A stretch of 64,000 nucleotides of DNA from Nemopilema nomurai (lineage: Eukaryota; Cnidaria; Scyphozoa; Rhizostomeae; Rhizostomatidae), in contig ML133444.1 of the NCBI GenBank assembly GCA_003864495.1, forward strand, positions 124,001 through 188,000. The letters are read 5' to 3'. Positions 1 through 13,146 of the stretch are shown piece by piece. The notes below the pieces were generated by a model. The model was not told where the DNA came from, made no database searches, and was given only the letters and a program-made list of their open reading frames with translations. How positions within the stretch are numbered: the first letter of the stretch is position 1; each line of letters opens with the position of its first letter. A program made the position numbers and the translations under genes.

Positions 1-112
1 CCAGCTTCAGTGCACAAAGAAATGCAGCAAAGAATAGCACATTGCCAAACTTTCAGTTGCTCAAGGTTTTCACTGGCAGGTCACTGGTTGTTGTTAAAGC
101 TAAGAGATGGGC

Positions 113-3100
113 TCAAATACTAACTCGATTTGATGCCTTGAAACCAGGGCAGGCTTCTTCATCCGATTCACTGAGAGGAGCAGTTTCGCACTCTTGGTTA
201 AGGATAAGAGTTGCCTTCTTCTTTATTGTCAGCTGTGATGTACCATTGGTCTCTTGTAGTGTTCCATTGCATGTCCCTTCATTAAGCTTGTTGGTAAATG
301 AGTTTTCGTTTTTTGAGATAGATATTGCCTTTTCTGGCATGGATTGGTCCAAGGTTGGGTCGGGAGAAGACAAAGGAATTGTGTTGGCTTCTTGAGTAGA
401 AGATAGAGGTACTGTGGTGGCTTCTTGGGTAGAAGATAAAGGAATTGTGTTGGCTTCTTGGGTAGAAGATAAAGGAATTGTGTTGTCTTCTTGAGTAGAA
501 GACAAAGGAATTCTGTTGGCTTCTTGGGTAGCAGATAAAGGTATTGTGTTGGCTTCTTGGGTAGAAGATAAAGGTATTGCGCTGGCCTCTTGAGTAGAAG
601 ATAAAGGAATTGTGTTGGCTTCTTGGGTAGAAGATAAAGGTATTGTGCTGGCTTCTTGAGTAGAATATAAAGGTATTTTGCTGGCTTCTTGGGAAGAAGA
701 TAAAGGTATTGTGTTGGCTTCTTGGGTAGAATATAAAGGTATTGTGCTGGCTTCTTGAGTAGAAGATAAAGGAATTGTGCTGGCTTCTTGGGTAGAAGAT
801 AAAGGTATTGTGTTGGCTTCTTGTGTAGAAGATAAAGGAATTGTGCTGGCTTCTTGGGTAGAATATAAAGGTATTTTGCTGGCTTCTTGGGAAGAAGATA
901 AAGGTATTGTGTTGGCTTCTTGGGTAGAAGATAAAGGTATTGTGTTGGCTTCTTGGGCAGAAGATAAAGGTATTGTGCTGGCTTCTTGAGTAGAAGATAA
1001 AGGTACTGTGTTGGCTTCTTGAGTAGAAGACAAAGGTATTGTGCTGGCTTCTTGGGTAGAAGATAAAGGTATTGTGCTGGCTTCTTGGGTAGAAGATAAA
1101 GGTATTGTGTTGGCTTCTTGAGTAGAAGACAAAGGTATTGTGCTGGCTTCTTGGGTAGAAGATAAGGGTATTGTGCTGGCGTCTAGAGTAGAAGATAAAG
1201 GTATTGTGTTGGCTTCTTGTGTGGAAGCTAAAGGTATTGTGTTGGCTTCTTGGGTAGAAGATAAAGGAATTGTGTTGTCTTCTTGGGTAGAAGATAAAGG
1301 TATTGTGCTTGCTTCTTGGGTACAAGATAAAGGTATTGTGTTGGCTTCTTGTGTGGAAGATAAAGGTATTGTGTTGGCTTCTTGCGGGGAAGATAATGGT
1401 ATTGTGTTGGCTTCTTGATCGAAATGAGGAAAAGGAAGAGTGCCAGCCTCTTGCTGAGAAAGAGGCAATGGAACAGTGTTAGCCTCTTGCTCAGAAAGAG
1501 GCAGAGGAACAGTGTTAGCCTCCTGATCAGAAAAAGGCAACGGAACAGTGTTAGCTTCTTGCACAGAATGAGGCATGGGAACAGACGTTGCCGTCATATT
1601 AGAATTAGAAACAGTAGAGAGCATCTTTCCCTCTGCAGTGTTCATAGGCGGAGCAGTATCGTCCTCTTGATCAGAATCATACGTATCATAATCTTCATCC
1701 GAGTTACCTTCAGCCTCTAGACCGATGATATGATCCGGTTGAACCTTTATAGAATTCCTAGACACAGCACCCGGACACAAGATCCGGTCGTCCTCAATTT
1801 CTTCATCATCAGACTCCTGAATACACAACTCTGCAGGGGGTTCATCACTCCCTTCTAATCCGGTCTCATTTGGAGCAATCGAATCACTGATCCCGTGTTG
1901 GCTCTCACTATCCTCGATGCCATAGGCTTGGGTTGCTATCAGCATGCATTCCTGGGAAAAAGTCTCACTTTCATTTCGCTCCAACTGGCCAGCTTCGGTC
2001 TCAATTGCTGGTTTCAAAATGGTAGCATTCTTAGTATTCATTGCGCTTTCAAGAAGATTCGGAGTAAAAAATCCGGTCTTCCCAATCTCTAAATGGTGGT
2101 CACCGTTTTCCGAGACATCAGTTGAATCCCCATCCGATTCTGCGACTACTGGCCCATCTGAAACCAAATTATTGTTTGTTCTTTCACTTCTCGCGGCCTT
2201 GGGTGCTTGTTTATATAACGAATCGTACTCCTCGCTTACTCTCTTTGTGTCGGATTTCTCCACAGAAGTTGCTTGGACGAAAGATGAGCTTGGAACAGTC
2301 GCTGGTGTAAGGTCAAGCTTTAAACTGATAGACGACGACTCATCCAGACAAGAGCTATTGTTGATGGTCTTTGTCAAATCACCAGACTCGTTAAGGTGAA
2401 AGACTCGTTTCAATACAGTGCCTGAAAAAGAATAGAACGATTCGCAATGATAACAAATAGGACAGCAAGAAAAGTCCCTTCTACTGTTAGCGGATTTTAT
2501 AGTCTGCAATCCTGCTCTAAGCTACATGAGGTCCAAAAAGATACTTTAGGTGTTTGAAAACTATACGAAACTTGGAATCCTCATCACTTGCATTTTGTGC
2601 AAATAATTGCATTGAATCCTGAACACCTAAATTGTTCCGTTCCGTTGAAACTCCCTTGCAGCTAATTGCAGAAACATTAGGACACGTGCGTTTGTCCTTT
2701 AAAGAGTAAGGAAAATTCTATGTGCCCCTCCCTTTTATCCTATGAAGTTGGTGGAAAATCGCCTTTTGTAAAAAAACTCCAAAAAAAGATTGTTCTCCAG
2801 TACTGTCAAAGAAAAGTATAAGCAATAAATTGAAGCTTGTTTCATAGTGGTGAAGGTCTCTGGAAGCCCGTGCTGGACCGTCGCTGTTGCGACTTCTGAG
2901 GAGGAGCGTTTCAGCTGGTTTACAAATTCAAGCAGAAAGTCACCTGGAGTTTGTTTCACAACAGTGACTATGTTTGCGCCTCCAGGTGTTTGCGGAGGAA
3001 ATAACCTCCTCTCTGGGCTTTCTTGATCTGAATCAGCAGCATAAATTTCTTCGCTTCTATAACCTGCATTAAATCAACAAAGTGTCAATGCAATCGGTTT

Positions 3101-6100
3101 CTAGTCTACCATTCCTTGCCATGACTTACAATACTTGAAGGTCAGTAATGCACCTCCTAAAAAAAGTAATCACTCAACTTCAGCTAAAGAAAATTCAGCA
3201 CACATACACTCATGTTCATTAATGTTCAATTCAACTGATGCTATGCAATTGGGTTGAATTAACGACATTCAGAAGTTTGAAACTTTGTCGTCCTTAAGCA
3301 ATATCATTTAAAAGATATTTCAATACAGATATTTCAGTAGAATATTTCACAAACCTGCTGATTCCTCCAAATCTTTGGTCGTTTTCTTCGCCTAGAAAAA
3401 AGTTTAGCTGAAAGTCAATCGCCATTAAATTCAATACAATACGAAGAGCTTAAAATTTAGACATGTGGACTGGGTTCTAGTGACATCACTGTATAGGCCA
3501 AGCCTCCTACAACCATCATGTTGGGACACTCACTTACTATCCAATTCGTTGGCATCTAGCCGAGAAATGTGCAATAATGAGCCCCCTGCTCAGAAATCAA
3601 AGGACTACGTCAACACTGGTTATGACCAGTGCGAGAACGGGGAGTGCGTCCCAGCTCGGAATCATAATTCAAGGTGACCCAACCGGACCTATTCCGGAAT
3701 AAACAACAACAAGAACCGGTTCTAATCCATACCGGTGTAAATGTAGACTGCGACATGGGAAACAAATAGTCAAAAGGAAATCAATCTAAAAATTATTCGA
3801 TCATCATTGACACAATACTCCCTTTCTACTGTCGGGAAAAATTTGTACGGATTGGCCAATATAAACAGAAAATAGAATGAAATAAACTATGAATATAATA
3901 AAATACAAAAATGAAATAAGAAACATCACAGTCATTAATGACAGAGAGATAAGCTACTTGGGATTTCGAATCAAGACAGTGAAAATTCAAGGAAGAAATA
4001 GTTGCAAGATGTAAATACTTGCATTTTTATCATTTTTGTTTTGAGTGATGCGCTGCCTTTGGTGGGATTGCATGTCGTCAGTCGATTGGTTTTCAACGGA
4101 AATCAGTTCGAGGGTCTCATCCGCAGATTTATGTATAGAGTCTGTATCATCAGATTGCTGAAAAAAAATCTTGGCATTTCAGCGTCAGCACGCAGTAAAA
4201 CCAAATTAATTGACTTAAGGTAGGCTACTGGTCCAAAAACTAAAATCTTCGTCTTTTAAGATAGACCTTTCAAAATTGATGTTATAATGTTATTAAATAT
4301 GCTGATTTGAAATTTGATGTCAAATTTTTAATTAGATTACTTGTTACTATGGTAACAAGGAAACAATAGGCAAAAACATGTATTGCTTAGTGCATGCAAA
4401 AGATTTTACTGAGTCAGGGAATAGCATCTTGTCATATATAGATCAGCTCCCTGAATGTGTGAGAATGCACTTTGGACATTTATTTCTTTTTTCAAGCATT
4501 TGGAGATGTTTTATAAAGGTCTTTATACAAAATTGTAAAATTCAGTGTCGGCCATGTCTTTTTCAAGTCAAACAGAGCTTCATAGGTATAATAAATGAAA
4601 AATCAAATGTCTAAAATGCACCCTTCATATAACAAGAAATATCTTGAGGTATAGACATCTATCATTTGTATTTCATAGAAAAAGTTTTGCATGCACTTAG
4701 TTTCGCGATTAGTGAAAAGCTGGTTCTGAGAAAAACGCAGTTGAAAGTTTGTCGTGTGTTTGTCTGCAAAAAAGAATTAGGTCTTGCTTAATAAAGGTCA
4801 CACTTCTGCATTTCTATGATTATTGGTATAATCTAAATAACACAACAACACAAAATCATCAAAAAAATGTTTTCTTTTATAAATTTTTCTTCTTTAATTA
4901 GTAGTTAAATCCACCGGCAGAGTATGTTTCTCCTTTAACAGACTTTTTGCTTTGGTCTTTCAAATGTTTTTTGTATTTTAGTTTCTTTCTTTCAGCTGCT
5001 TTTTTCATCCTTTTTGATCCTTGCAGAGTCCTTTATGACTGCTGACTTTTCCAGAATTTCCCCAGGATCCATGTTTAGGGCTCTGCAAAGCACAACACGA
5101 AATGTTGCCCCCATACTGAATTGGCAGATTGCCAATGTGACTGCAGTGGTAAGAGTTCTCCTGCCTACAAATGTTGGTTTTGGGCATAGCCTCCAAATCA
5201 AATTATGCAATGATTCATTTGCATTTTGTGTCATACTCCTTGAACAGCGTTTTAATAAGGATTCATCAGAGAGCCTCATAAAAATTGGTACTAGTTTTTT
5301 TCCAATTTCCGGTGGCAAAGTTTCATGTTCTTTGTGCAAGCCTGGCTCTTTAGAATTTGCCAGAGTCCTTTGTCAGAAACACACAACATTGTTTCCAGGT
5401 GGACATTGGGCATGTTTTGGCAATTTGTCTGTTGATGACAAATGTAAAAGAATTGCCATGATTCGCCCTCAATAATTGCACATCTGATGTATGGTCTTTT
5501 ATTGCCCTACCGTAATACTTCTAGTTCTGTCAATTTTGTCTTTGGTCAGCTTTCCCAGATATGGAGTTTTTCTGAGCTTTTGACTCAGCAACTAAGTTTC
5601 TTAATGCCATCCCCATTCTTTTTGGCACATGGTTTACGCAGTCCCCTTTCTCAACAACGATCTCAGGTCCATACACTGCAAGTTCTGTCAGGGCATCAAA
5701 GGCTTTACTGTCCCCATCACACAACATTGTCGTGTACCTGAGCTTTCTCTTTTCGACTGATCGTTACCACAAACGCTAAGCACCTTCAACCTCCATGGCA
5801 CCATCAAACAACAAAGAAGCAAAAACCTGGTATTCGAGAGCTAGGGAAATAATCTTCGGTATTGGGCATTTGCAGATTGTTCACATTATCAAAAGTGACC
5901 TTCGAGTCAAAATCTCTTGCACGTTGCATTAAAGTAAATCAACGGACGTAAGGCCCCTGATTCAAAAATACACTGCAACTCAATTCGATTCAGGCGTGCG
6001 GATTGATTGTTTAGTCAAAGTGATCACATGGGAGCCGCATCGTCCTATATCACACTACACGCAGTGTTATTTGAAGTGATCACATGAACTCTGCTGTTCT

Positions 6101-9100
6101 CAACCTTGATTGGATGGCTAAGAGTTTCTATTCTTAGGTGGCCCAGTCCCCTGAGCTAAGCTGCGTTTTAACTCCGTTGATTTACTTTAAGGAATAACTT
6201 CACCATGTATTACTATTTCGAATAACTCTCTTCGCAATAAGCAAAAACGCTTTACTACCCAATTATCTTTAGGGGGTAATAAATAGCTTCCATGCAAACT
6301 CTTTTATATCTAAATGACTGTTTATAACGAGTGGTTTAATGTTGCTAGGAGACTATTGTTCTTGAAGCTAGATCCCTTTTACTGCAGCTTTCTATGAGGC
6401 CTGATATACTCTAATTGCCTTGATACTGCGATTAAGTTGCTATGATTCAAGTTTCTTTTGCATTTTACTCAAGCTGGCCTTGTAAAGATTCATACAGTTT
6501 TCTCACAGGGCCAGCTTTTTTAAGGGCTTCTCAAAACACATCTATAATTATGACAGGGCGTAAAAACGTTTAAATTCGACTCAAAGGCGTGAAGGATGCC
6601 GGAATAGTGTCACTTCAAATTAGTTGAAGCGGGATGGGTAGACAGGTGTCGTGGGATGTTTTTACAAAAAGGCTGCTAGGTGGGCGCACAGGGTGTCAGA
6701 ATGTCGAAAACAGATCTGTATTTAATCAAGGGTGGTAGCGTTGTTGTATCACAAAAGCTCGAGCCATGGCGTGAAGAAGCTATTCACTTTCCTCTGAATT
6801 ACATTTCCAAGAGCTGTAAATTTCCCTCACTAATTAATTAAACAAACTCTTAAAATTAAAAGCTTTGTGTGGCCATTTCTAATACAAGATTAGAAATTCG
6901 TCTCTAATGACCTCAATGTTCTTCCTCGCAAACCTTAGCTGTATAGGTACTAAACTTTCTAGGCTCTGCCAGAGTTTATCGACTGATTTGGGCTTAGAAA
7001 TATTGGGAAATAAAATGATTTTACAAATACTGCGAGCTGGAATTGAGGTAAAAAACACCTAAGCCTCTAACAACTGTTATGAGGTTAAGTCACAGGACCT
7101 TTAGATATAAAAGCCAAAAAAACTTGTAAAAGGGGTCGAAGATACTTAATTTTGCCAAAAATAAACAGCAGTAGAGTTTCATTTTCGAAAAAAGAGCTAC
7201 GGATAAAATTAACCAAATCGAATAATTGAAATTTTCAGCACAGAAGAAAAGAAATAATCAGATATTCACCAAAACGCTGCAGCTGAAATAATATTTTTAG
7301 AATCAAGCCAAAATTGCGTCAAAAATAGCAATTAATATGACAATCACGAAGACAGAAGGCTGTTAAAACATCAACAAAACGTCGCATTTCATTATCAAAA
7401 TTGATCTACAAAAAAGGACTAACCAGTTGGTCTGTAGAGTACGTGTAGTAGCATTCACAGTCTGCAAACGTCAGAGATGCACCGTCTGTTATTTCATATC
7501 GCACTTGTGGGCGTAATGTTAACTGTAAGATTCCAAAACGAATGTTTTTAGTTGGTAAGGACAAAGAAAATCAGTATTAATGGTATAGAAGCGTAATAAT
7601 GGGGACAAGACAAGTCAGTGAGGTTTTTTATTGTGAGAGGTACATTAGCAAGGAGTTTGATAGTGGAGCAACTTGTTATAGCGTTGTATTAAGAAATTAG
7701 TCTTCTTCTCCACCCCATCAGGTACCATCCTCTTGTTGCATCCACAAATACAGAATAGTAGCTTGCATTTAACTTGGTTACTGATATATAACTGGATTCT
7801 AAACATGGGTTGTAAAATGGTACTGCCCCATTGCACACAAAAGGGGTTGTTTCTATAATTGATTGGATTACAAGGGGCTAATTTTGCAGCAAACAAATGA
7901 TAACAGAAATAGCAACTTGAAAGTGGATAATCTTACATTAAAATCAGTGCCTGGCAGTAATTAGAACATCAATCTAAATTTTAAAAAAAGATTTAAGACA
8001 TCATTATTTACCAAATACAAAATGTAATGGTTGGGACGTGGAAGATTAGTTGCCAATGTTTTCTCTATACCCGGACTTGGATATGACAAACAGCCTAGCC
8101 CCATTCTTGATGACGAGTGTTCTCTTACTGGCACCTACTACTTGGAAGGGAAAAATGAGTAAAGGAAAAAACCTACCTGTCCTCGCTTTGTTTTGTTTTT
8201 AGATCCATAGTCAAAAATCAGATGTACCCCTGAAATCACTTCTATGCAAGCATGCTTCTTTGACATGGGCTACAATAACAGCATGATGCGTAAGTGTGAT
8301 GAGATTGAGGAATACAAAATGATCAGCAACTCAGGAACAATATGCAAGATTTACTCATTTTTGCCAACAAAGGATGACTTTGTGGTGAAAAGTAACCACT
8401 ATTAGCTGTTAGCGAATAACATAAAAACATAAAGAGATGACAATCTAAAATACCAATAGCTAGAAATGAAAAGGCTTTAAACAATTGGATGTCATAATTA
8501 GGTAGCATATCAGTGTATGTGATTAGAAAGTTCAAATAAAGGTGAAAGAGATTGATGATCCTAATTGCCTTCACTTGACATTGAATAGAGATAGTAACCT
8601 TTAAAAAATTCCTTTTTGTAAAATTGGTGGCAAGTATTACAGGTTGTTTCTCAAAAAATAAAAAGTTCTTTATCAAGTCATTATGTACATATAATGAAAA
8701 TTAAGTATCATTCCATTCAAAATTACAACTATATGCTCTATTATATCTGGAACTTATGTGTCAAGCTAGACATATAATGCATTCACCTGAATATCAGGTC
8801 TATAGATTTGATTTAAATACAAAGTGAGGCAATATTACAACAAAGGAACAATAGAACTTACTGCTGAGGCAATATAGACATCAGACCTTTCATGCCTGCC
8901 AACAATGCTTCTTCCTGTAAGTTGAAGATCATCAAATGACAGTTAGAGGTGACAATAGAAGAACATACTTTCTGGGCTATTTCACAGGTACCAAAGCAAA
9001 TCAAAAAGGGTACCTGATCACATCAAATATTATACCTTGTCAAATTTTAAAGAATACCTGCTGATGAATATTGGTCATTTATCTTACCTATGCAACATAA

Positions 9101-10236
9101 CTTACACCATATATATACCGTACATAACCAACTAAGGAATTTCTTTAAACTCAACGCTTGAACAAATTACACTGTGCACAACAGAAGGTACCTTTCACTA
9201 GGTATGTTGCTAGCTTAAACAGGTGGCTAGTGAAAACCTTTGAAAGCTGGAGTATAAGTTCATCTTCTACACACAAATTATTAAGGTGTAAGAAGAAGAA
9301 TTCCTAAAATTAACAAGCAAGTACATGCAAGTGAATACGTTCCTTAAACATTCATCAAACTGGGAAAAAAGCATTAAGCATCATGTTCATCCACTAACAA
9401 TCAATAATGCTGATCGTGATACAGCTAGATTTGTTTACCCATCACTAATATAACCTTTAAAAAGATCAAGGGATACAAATAATTTATGCTTTAGATACCA
9501 AAATGAGACAATTCAAAACATTAAGATGACCAAGTATGAAACAATTTCTCAGATATATAAACCTATGGCCATGAAATACCTTCATAAATAGGGAACTCTT
9601 GCTTTTCATATCCTTTCTGTTTTTTAACTGTCAGGACTGCAACCTAAATTTCAAAGGCGTGTAATTCCATCATAATTAAATAAAACCAACCCTTCAAAAA
9701 TCTTGAAACAAATTGTCACATGTGGGTTAACAGGTGTATGTATGTCTAATTTCAAAGTGGTGGGTCCATAAGACTTTTGAATTTATGGCCCTTGCCTATA
9801 CATTGACATTCTTCTTGTAAAATGTTATTATAGCCCTAAGAATCATAAATGGTATCGCAATCTTCCCCTAACAGATTCTCTTTGTTGGATAATTTCGTGA
9901 TAATTCCTATAATTTTTAAAATTTGAAAAAGTTTCAAACTTAGCAGGGAGCTTAAGATGTTCATGAGAAGCAGGGGGAGCTTATTATCTAGCAAGATAGA
10001 ATAAAACAACAAGTTAAAAGTTAAAATGCTTGCAAAAGTTTGGTGCAATTATGAATCTGGCTGTTATCTCACTTCGAAGATACTCAAGACTTTTTTGAAA
10101 GTGTTGTTGTTGCAATCAATATTATAGGATACAAAATACACAAATTCCCCACTTTTTTCTTCTTGCTCGTCCCCTCATCTTCTTCCGCATCGCTATTGCG
10201 ATCTATATCCATTGCTTGAGTTGCTTCGATCTCCAT
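113..10236 (-). CDS. MDC1: MDC1-like mediator of DNA damage checkpoint (FHA domain, TQ-repeat array), 3' end outside window
   Basis: Exons read on the minus strand, all GT-AG and phase-consistent: 10236-10153, 9643-9580, 8914-8862, 8269-8177, 7522-7424, 3391-3355, 3063-2944, 2421-125. They give 949 visible residues. The start EATQAMD resembles the N-terminal TQ motif of vertebrate MDC1, an ATM site that drives dimerisation. Residues about 29-125 form an FHA domain: IVGRHERSD with R56, MSKKHA with S70-K71, DYGSKNKT with N92-T94, and a last strand with LTFAD. An acidic middle has ATQAYG, close to the TQxF motif bound by RNF8, and SDGDSTD, loosely like the NBS1-binding SDT motifs. Residues 471-870 are the TQ array. 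The last exon reads to a TGA at 113, but a good donor (CGA|GTTAGT) at 125 suggests splicing to BRCT exons off the left edge; none is seen here. The exon 7 donor at 2944 was chosen by phase. In other animals MDC1 binds phosphorylated H2AX through its BRCT pair and recruits NBS1 and RNF8. Another FHA protein is possible but less likely. Confidence 0.82.
362..1561 (-). repeat. 36-unit coding minisatellite (33/36-bp period) in the MDC1-like gene
   Basis: Exactly 1200 bp: four 36-bp units (12 residues, e.g. QEANTVPLPFSD) followed by thirty-two 33-bp units (11 residues, consensus QEANTIPLSST). The frame is open throughout. Counting by eye, 28 junctions give S/T-Q-E, the consensus for ATM/ATR-type kinases. 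Two versions alternate, ANT and AST. A six-unit block of 198 bp is repeated: the variant unit containing ASKIPLYST occurs at about 663 and again at about 861. The other five frames are also largely open here, which is a by-product of the period. Confidence 0.97.
4900..5760 (-). pseudogene. Mutator-like transposase relic in MDC1 intron 5
   Basis: Minus-strand fragments carry the conserved C-terminal half of a transposase seen widely in invertebrate genomes (Mutator-like family by recall). In order: CDGDSKAFDAL and VEKGDCVNHVPKRMG (5727-5530), then RCSRSMTQNANESLHNLIW followed by an FVGRRT block and FSMGATF (5339-4992), then GETYSAGGFNY and a stop near 4907. The pieces lie in different frames around 5340-5530, so the gene is broken by frameshifts. 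The N-terminal part is not seen. It lies wholly inside the 3392-7423 intron on the same strand as the host gene. Family name is moderately sure; relic status is sure. Confidence 0.7.
5929..6190. mobile_element. TTAA-flanked MITE (piggyBac- or Kolobok-type)
   Basis: A 254-bp non-coding element (5933-6186) has perfect 14-bp terminal inverted repeats, AGTAAATCAACGGA at the left and its reverse complement at 6173-6186. It is flanked on both sides by TTAA (5929-5932 and 6187-6190). Inside are two copies of AGTGATCACATG about 60 bp apart. TTAA target duplication is characteristic of piggyBac and Kolobok transposons; which one cannot be decided without a transposase. It sits in MDC1 intron 5. Confidence 0.8.
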
Positions 10237-12245
10237 TATTTTAATCAACCAGTTCAATAATAATTTCGCTGCAAGGCCTGGATGACCGATCCATGGGTCT
10301 CATGCAAGAGTATTTGGCGCGTAACTGTCTCATTTTGAAAACGAGGCTCACCCTCCACCCTGTTAAAAATCCAGAGATTGCTTTTAACGCCCGCATGGAC
10401 AGTCCCGAGTTCCTTTTTCTTTATGTAGGTATAACATTGCGGACAAGAAGCCTTCCAAGAAGAATTTTGACATCTTAAAGCACTATTTCATCCGATACTC
10501 ATTAGAACATACTCATAGAATGACCTTCCCTTCTCCCTCTTTTACACTAGAGACAATAAACAAGAGGCCTTCCCCAATTTTTTGATTCCTCTACCTTAAA
10601 GTCGAACTGATAGGGGTAATCGTCACCAATTTAATTAAAAATCTTGACAACGGGACTTTTTATGGAAATTTCAGGGTGGGTTCACATTTTCGTCCTTGTT
10701 GTCTGTCTTTGTTGTATTTTTCTAGCTATGACTTCTTTCTGGTTTTCTTTGTGCCAAGTATTGAAGAATTTACTTGTTTTGCTTTGATCTGCATTATTAT
10801 CAGAACTATGCCTTTTAACAAGTAATTCTAAGTTTTTTGGCGAAACGTCTAGAGCTGAGATCAACATTGAAACAATATTTTAGATCGAAATGTATTTGAC
10901 GAACGATTAAACTTGCATATAGAAAGCTCAGGTTTCTCCCGACACTCTTGTAAAAGCATTTGAAATGAATGCTTTAGCAAGTAACGTAACACCGATCAGC
11001 TTATCTCATTGTGATATAGTAAGAACGAAGTCTTTGTGGATTTTACTGCTTTTGAAAAGCATCTGCCAAAACAGTTTTTCAAGTCTTATTTCCGAAATAG
11101 CCCAGCCCTGCTGTCAAGCTGTGAGCACAAGTCGTCTTTTTGCGTGATTAAGTCGCTGTTCAAAACGATTAGAAAATAACCGTGTCCTCATGACAGGGCC
11201 TGAAGTGCTAAAGTTCTTGAAAAAGCTAAGATGGTGGCCGATTAAAGGAAATGCTGCTGAATTTTTAACAAAACTTAAAGGAAATCTTCTAATTGCACAA
11301 AAGTGACGCAAAGCACACAAAAAACAGAGTCGTGTTGATAAATTGGGATTTATTTCCTCGTGATTCCAGTATCGTAGCCAAAATCCGTCACTAAAGTTAT
11401 TAATATTGAAAGCACAGTTGTAGCTGCGTCTTAGTTGATGCTTTGTGCTGCTAGATATGAGAGATAGGTGGGTGTGGCACAAATCCCTTTACCATTGCTC
11501 ATACCACGTGCTTGTACGTTTCTGATTTGACAAAAAACTACACGTTACTTCCTGTTTCTGCTGCATGATTCTAGTGCGTGGTTATTACTAGAATTTATCT
11601 AATAGATGTTGCACTGTATGCCACACCGAGTTGCTACAAAGGTCAACGCAAAGATATACTGGTAAATGTATCAAACTAGCCCTTGGTTTTCGAAGTATCA
11701 AAACCTGTTACAATTCAGTGTGTACAATTTGCTATTGCTCTAAGATCCTTCCCTTATTGGGAATCCTTTTCTTTTGAGTAAAGATAAATATCAACTTGAT
11801 TTTTTCTTCATAGAGCAAATAAATGGTATCCTAGATAACGCTAAACCGCTAGTCATTAGAACAAATAACATATTTACAATTCAAAGCATTTAATGTTAGA
11901 AATAGCATCCCCGTTCTTAAATGTTCTTGATATGTTTCACTTACATGCAGATATTCTCTATAGCAAGAAAGTGTATTCAGTTGTAAGTCTGAATAATTTG
12001 GTATGAAATGCATCCAAAGCAACATCAACATTACACCAACGATATTTTAAGAAAGGTACTCGGTTGAGTTATGTCTTCAATTGATACTGGATGTACTGTT
12101 TCATAGTGTAGGCCTCAAAAACTGGTATTGAAATTTGAAATTGGGGCAACTGGAAAGCGGTCTGAAGAAAACTATTAATCCTAAATAGAATTTTTTTCGA
12201 TATTTTCCCGATTAATTTTGTCTTTATGCATCAAGTACGTGGACG

Positions 12246-12392
12246 TCAAATCAAATCAAATCAAGTCAATTAAATAAAGTCAAATTAAATCAAATCGATT
12301 AATTTAAGTCAAATCAAATTAATTCAAATCGAAGCAATCATCAATTGTCAGTAAGTTGATCAATCAATCAATAAGTCAATCAAATCAAATAA
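12246..12392. repeat. Degenerate (AAATC)n tract
   Basis: About 145 bp built from AAATC, AAGTC and AATCAATC variants. The same pentamer forms the 3' tail of the SINE fragment at 49519-49689, so this could be an orphan SINE tail; no SINE body was recognised next to it. Confidence 0.85.
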
Positions 12393-13146
12393 CCCTAGAT
12401 ATACCTCTCCCCCCGTTTAGTCGATGTGGAGATTTCTCTATATCAGCAACATAACAATTGTCTGCTATTATGTATCGTCATTGAGGATTAGAGCAAGAAA
12501 AAGCAAGACAAAAGCCACTTGTGGGTCTGTGTTTATTAATTTCTGATTATTTTTCCATTATTGATGAATTCGTGGGAGTAAGTGCATGACAACGAGCCTA
12601 AGCCATCGCTTTTGAGATGTTCTGATCAATCATATTAAAAATGAAAGTGGCAAATGCGACAAGAATACTGTAGTGTTTTTTGTCTTGGTGAGTTAAGACG
12701 TGCCGCGTGCTCTTGGGATATCTCAGTAAAAGACCTGAAGCAAATTTCATTCATTTTCTCCAATTCGCTTTCGCATCTACTGCCTACTTAAGGTTTTTGA
12801 CAATGGGAGAGGTTGGCGATCTTTCTGAGAGTATATGAATATACCGCTGATGTTTATGCTGCCCGTTGCTTCACTTAGGCTTTCAAGCAAATAAATAGAC
12901 CCTTAAATCTGGCTGAAAATAGCATCACATAAAACTATGCCTTCAAGAAGGTATGCCTGACCTGTTCTTTCGGTTACCGATGCAATTCTATTGGTACCCG
13001 GTATTCTAAAGTCTTGGCCTCGTGCATCTAGAGTGTTCGAGAATTGTTGACTGAAATGTCGCCTTGTCTAATTAAAGTTAGGCAGAAAGCTTTGCGGGCA
13101 AAGACTTTGTTGCGCACATAGGTTCAAAGGTTTGGAAGGTTAAACG

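Noticed and set aside
1..112. BRCT-coding sequence of the MDC1-like gene
   Set aside because: Searched for on the minus strand, but only intron-like sequence is visible before the window edge.
282..1418. Long alternative frames across the MDC1 array (FYPRSQHNTF repeats on minus, ASWVEDKGIVL repeats on plus)
   Set aside because: The 33-bp period keeps several frames open at once; only one frame continues into non-repeat sequence with splice sites and MDC1-like features.
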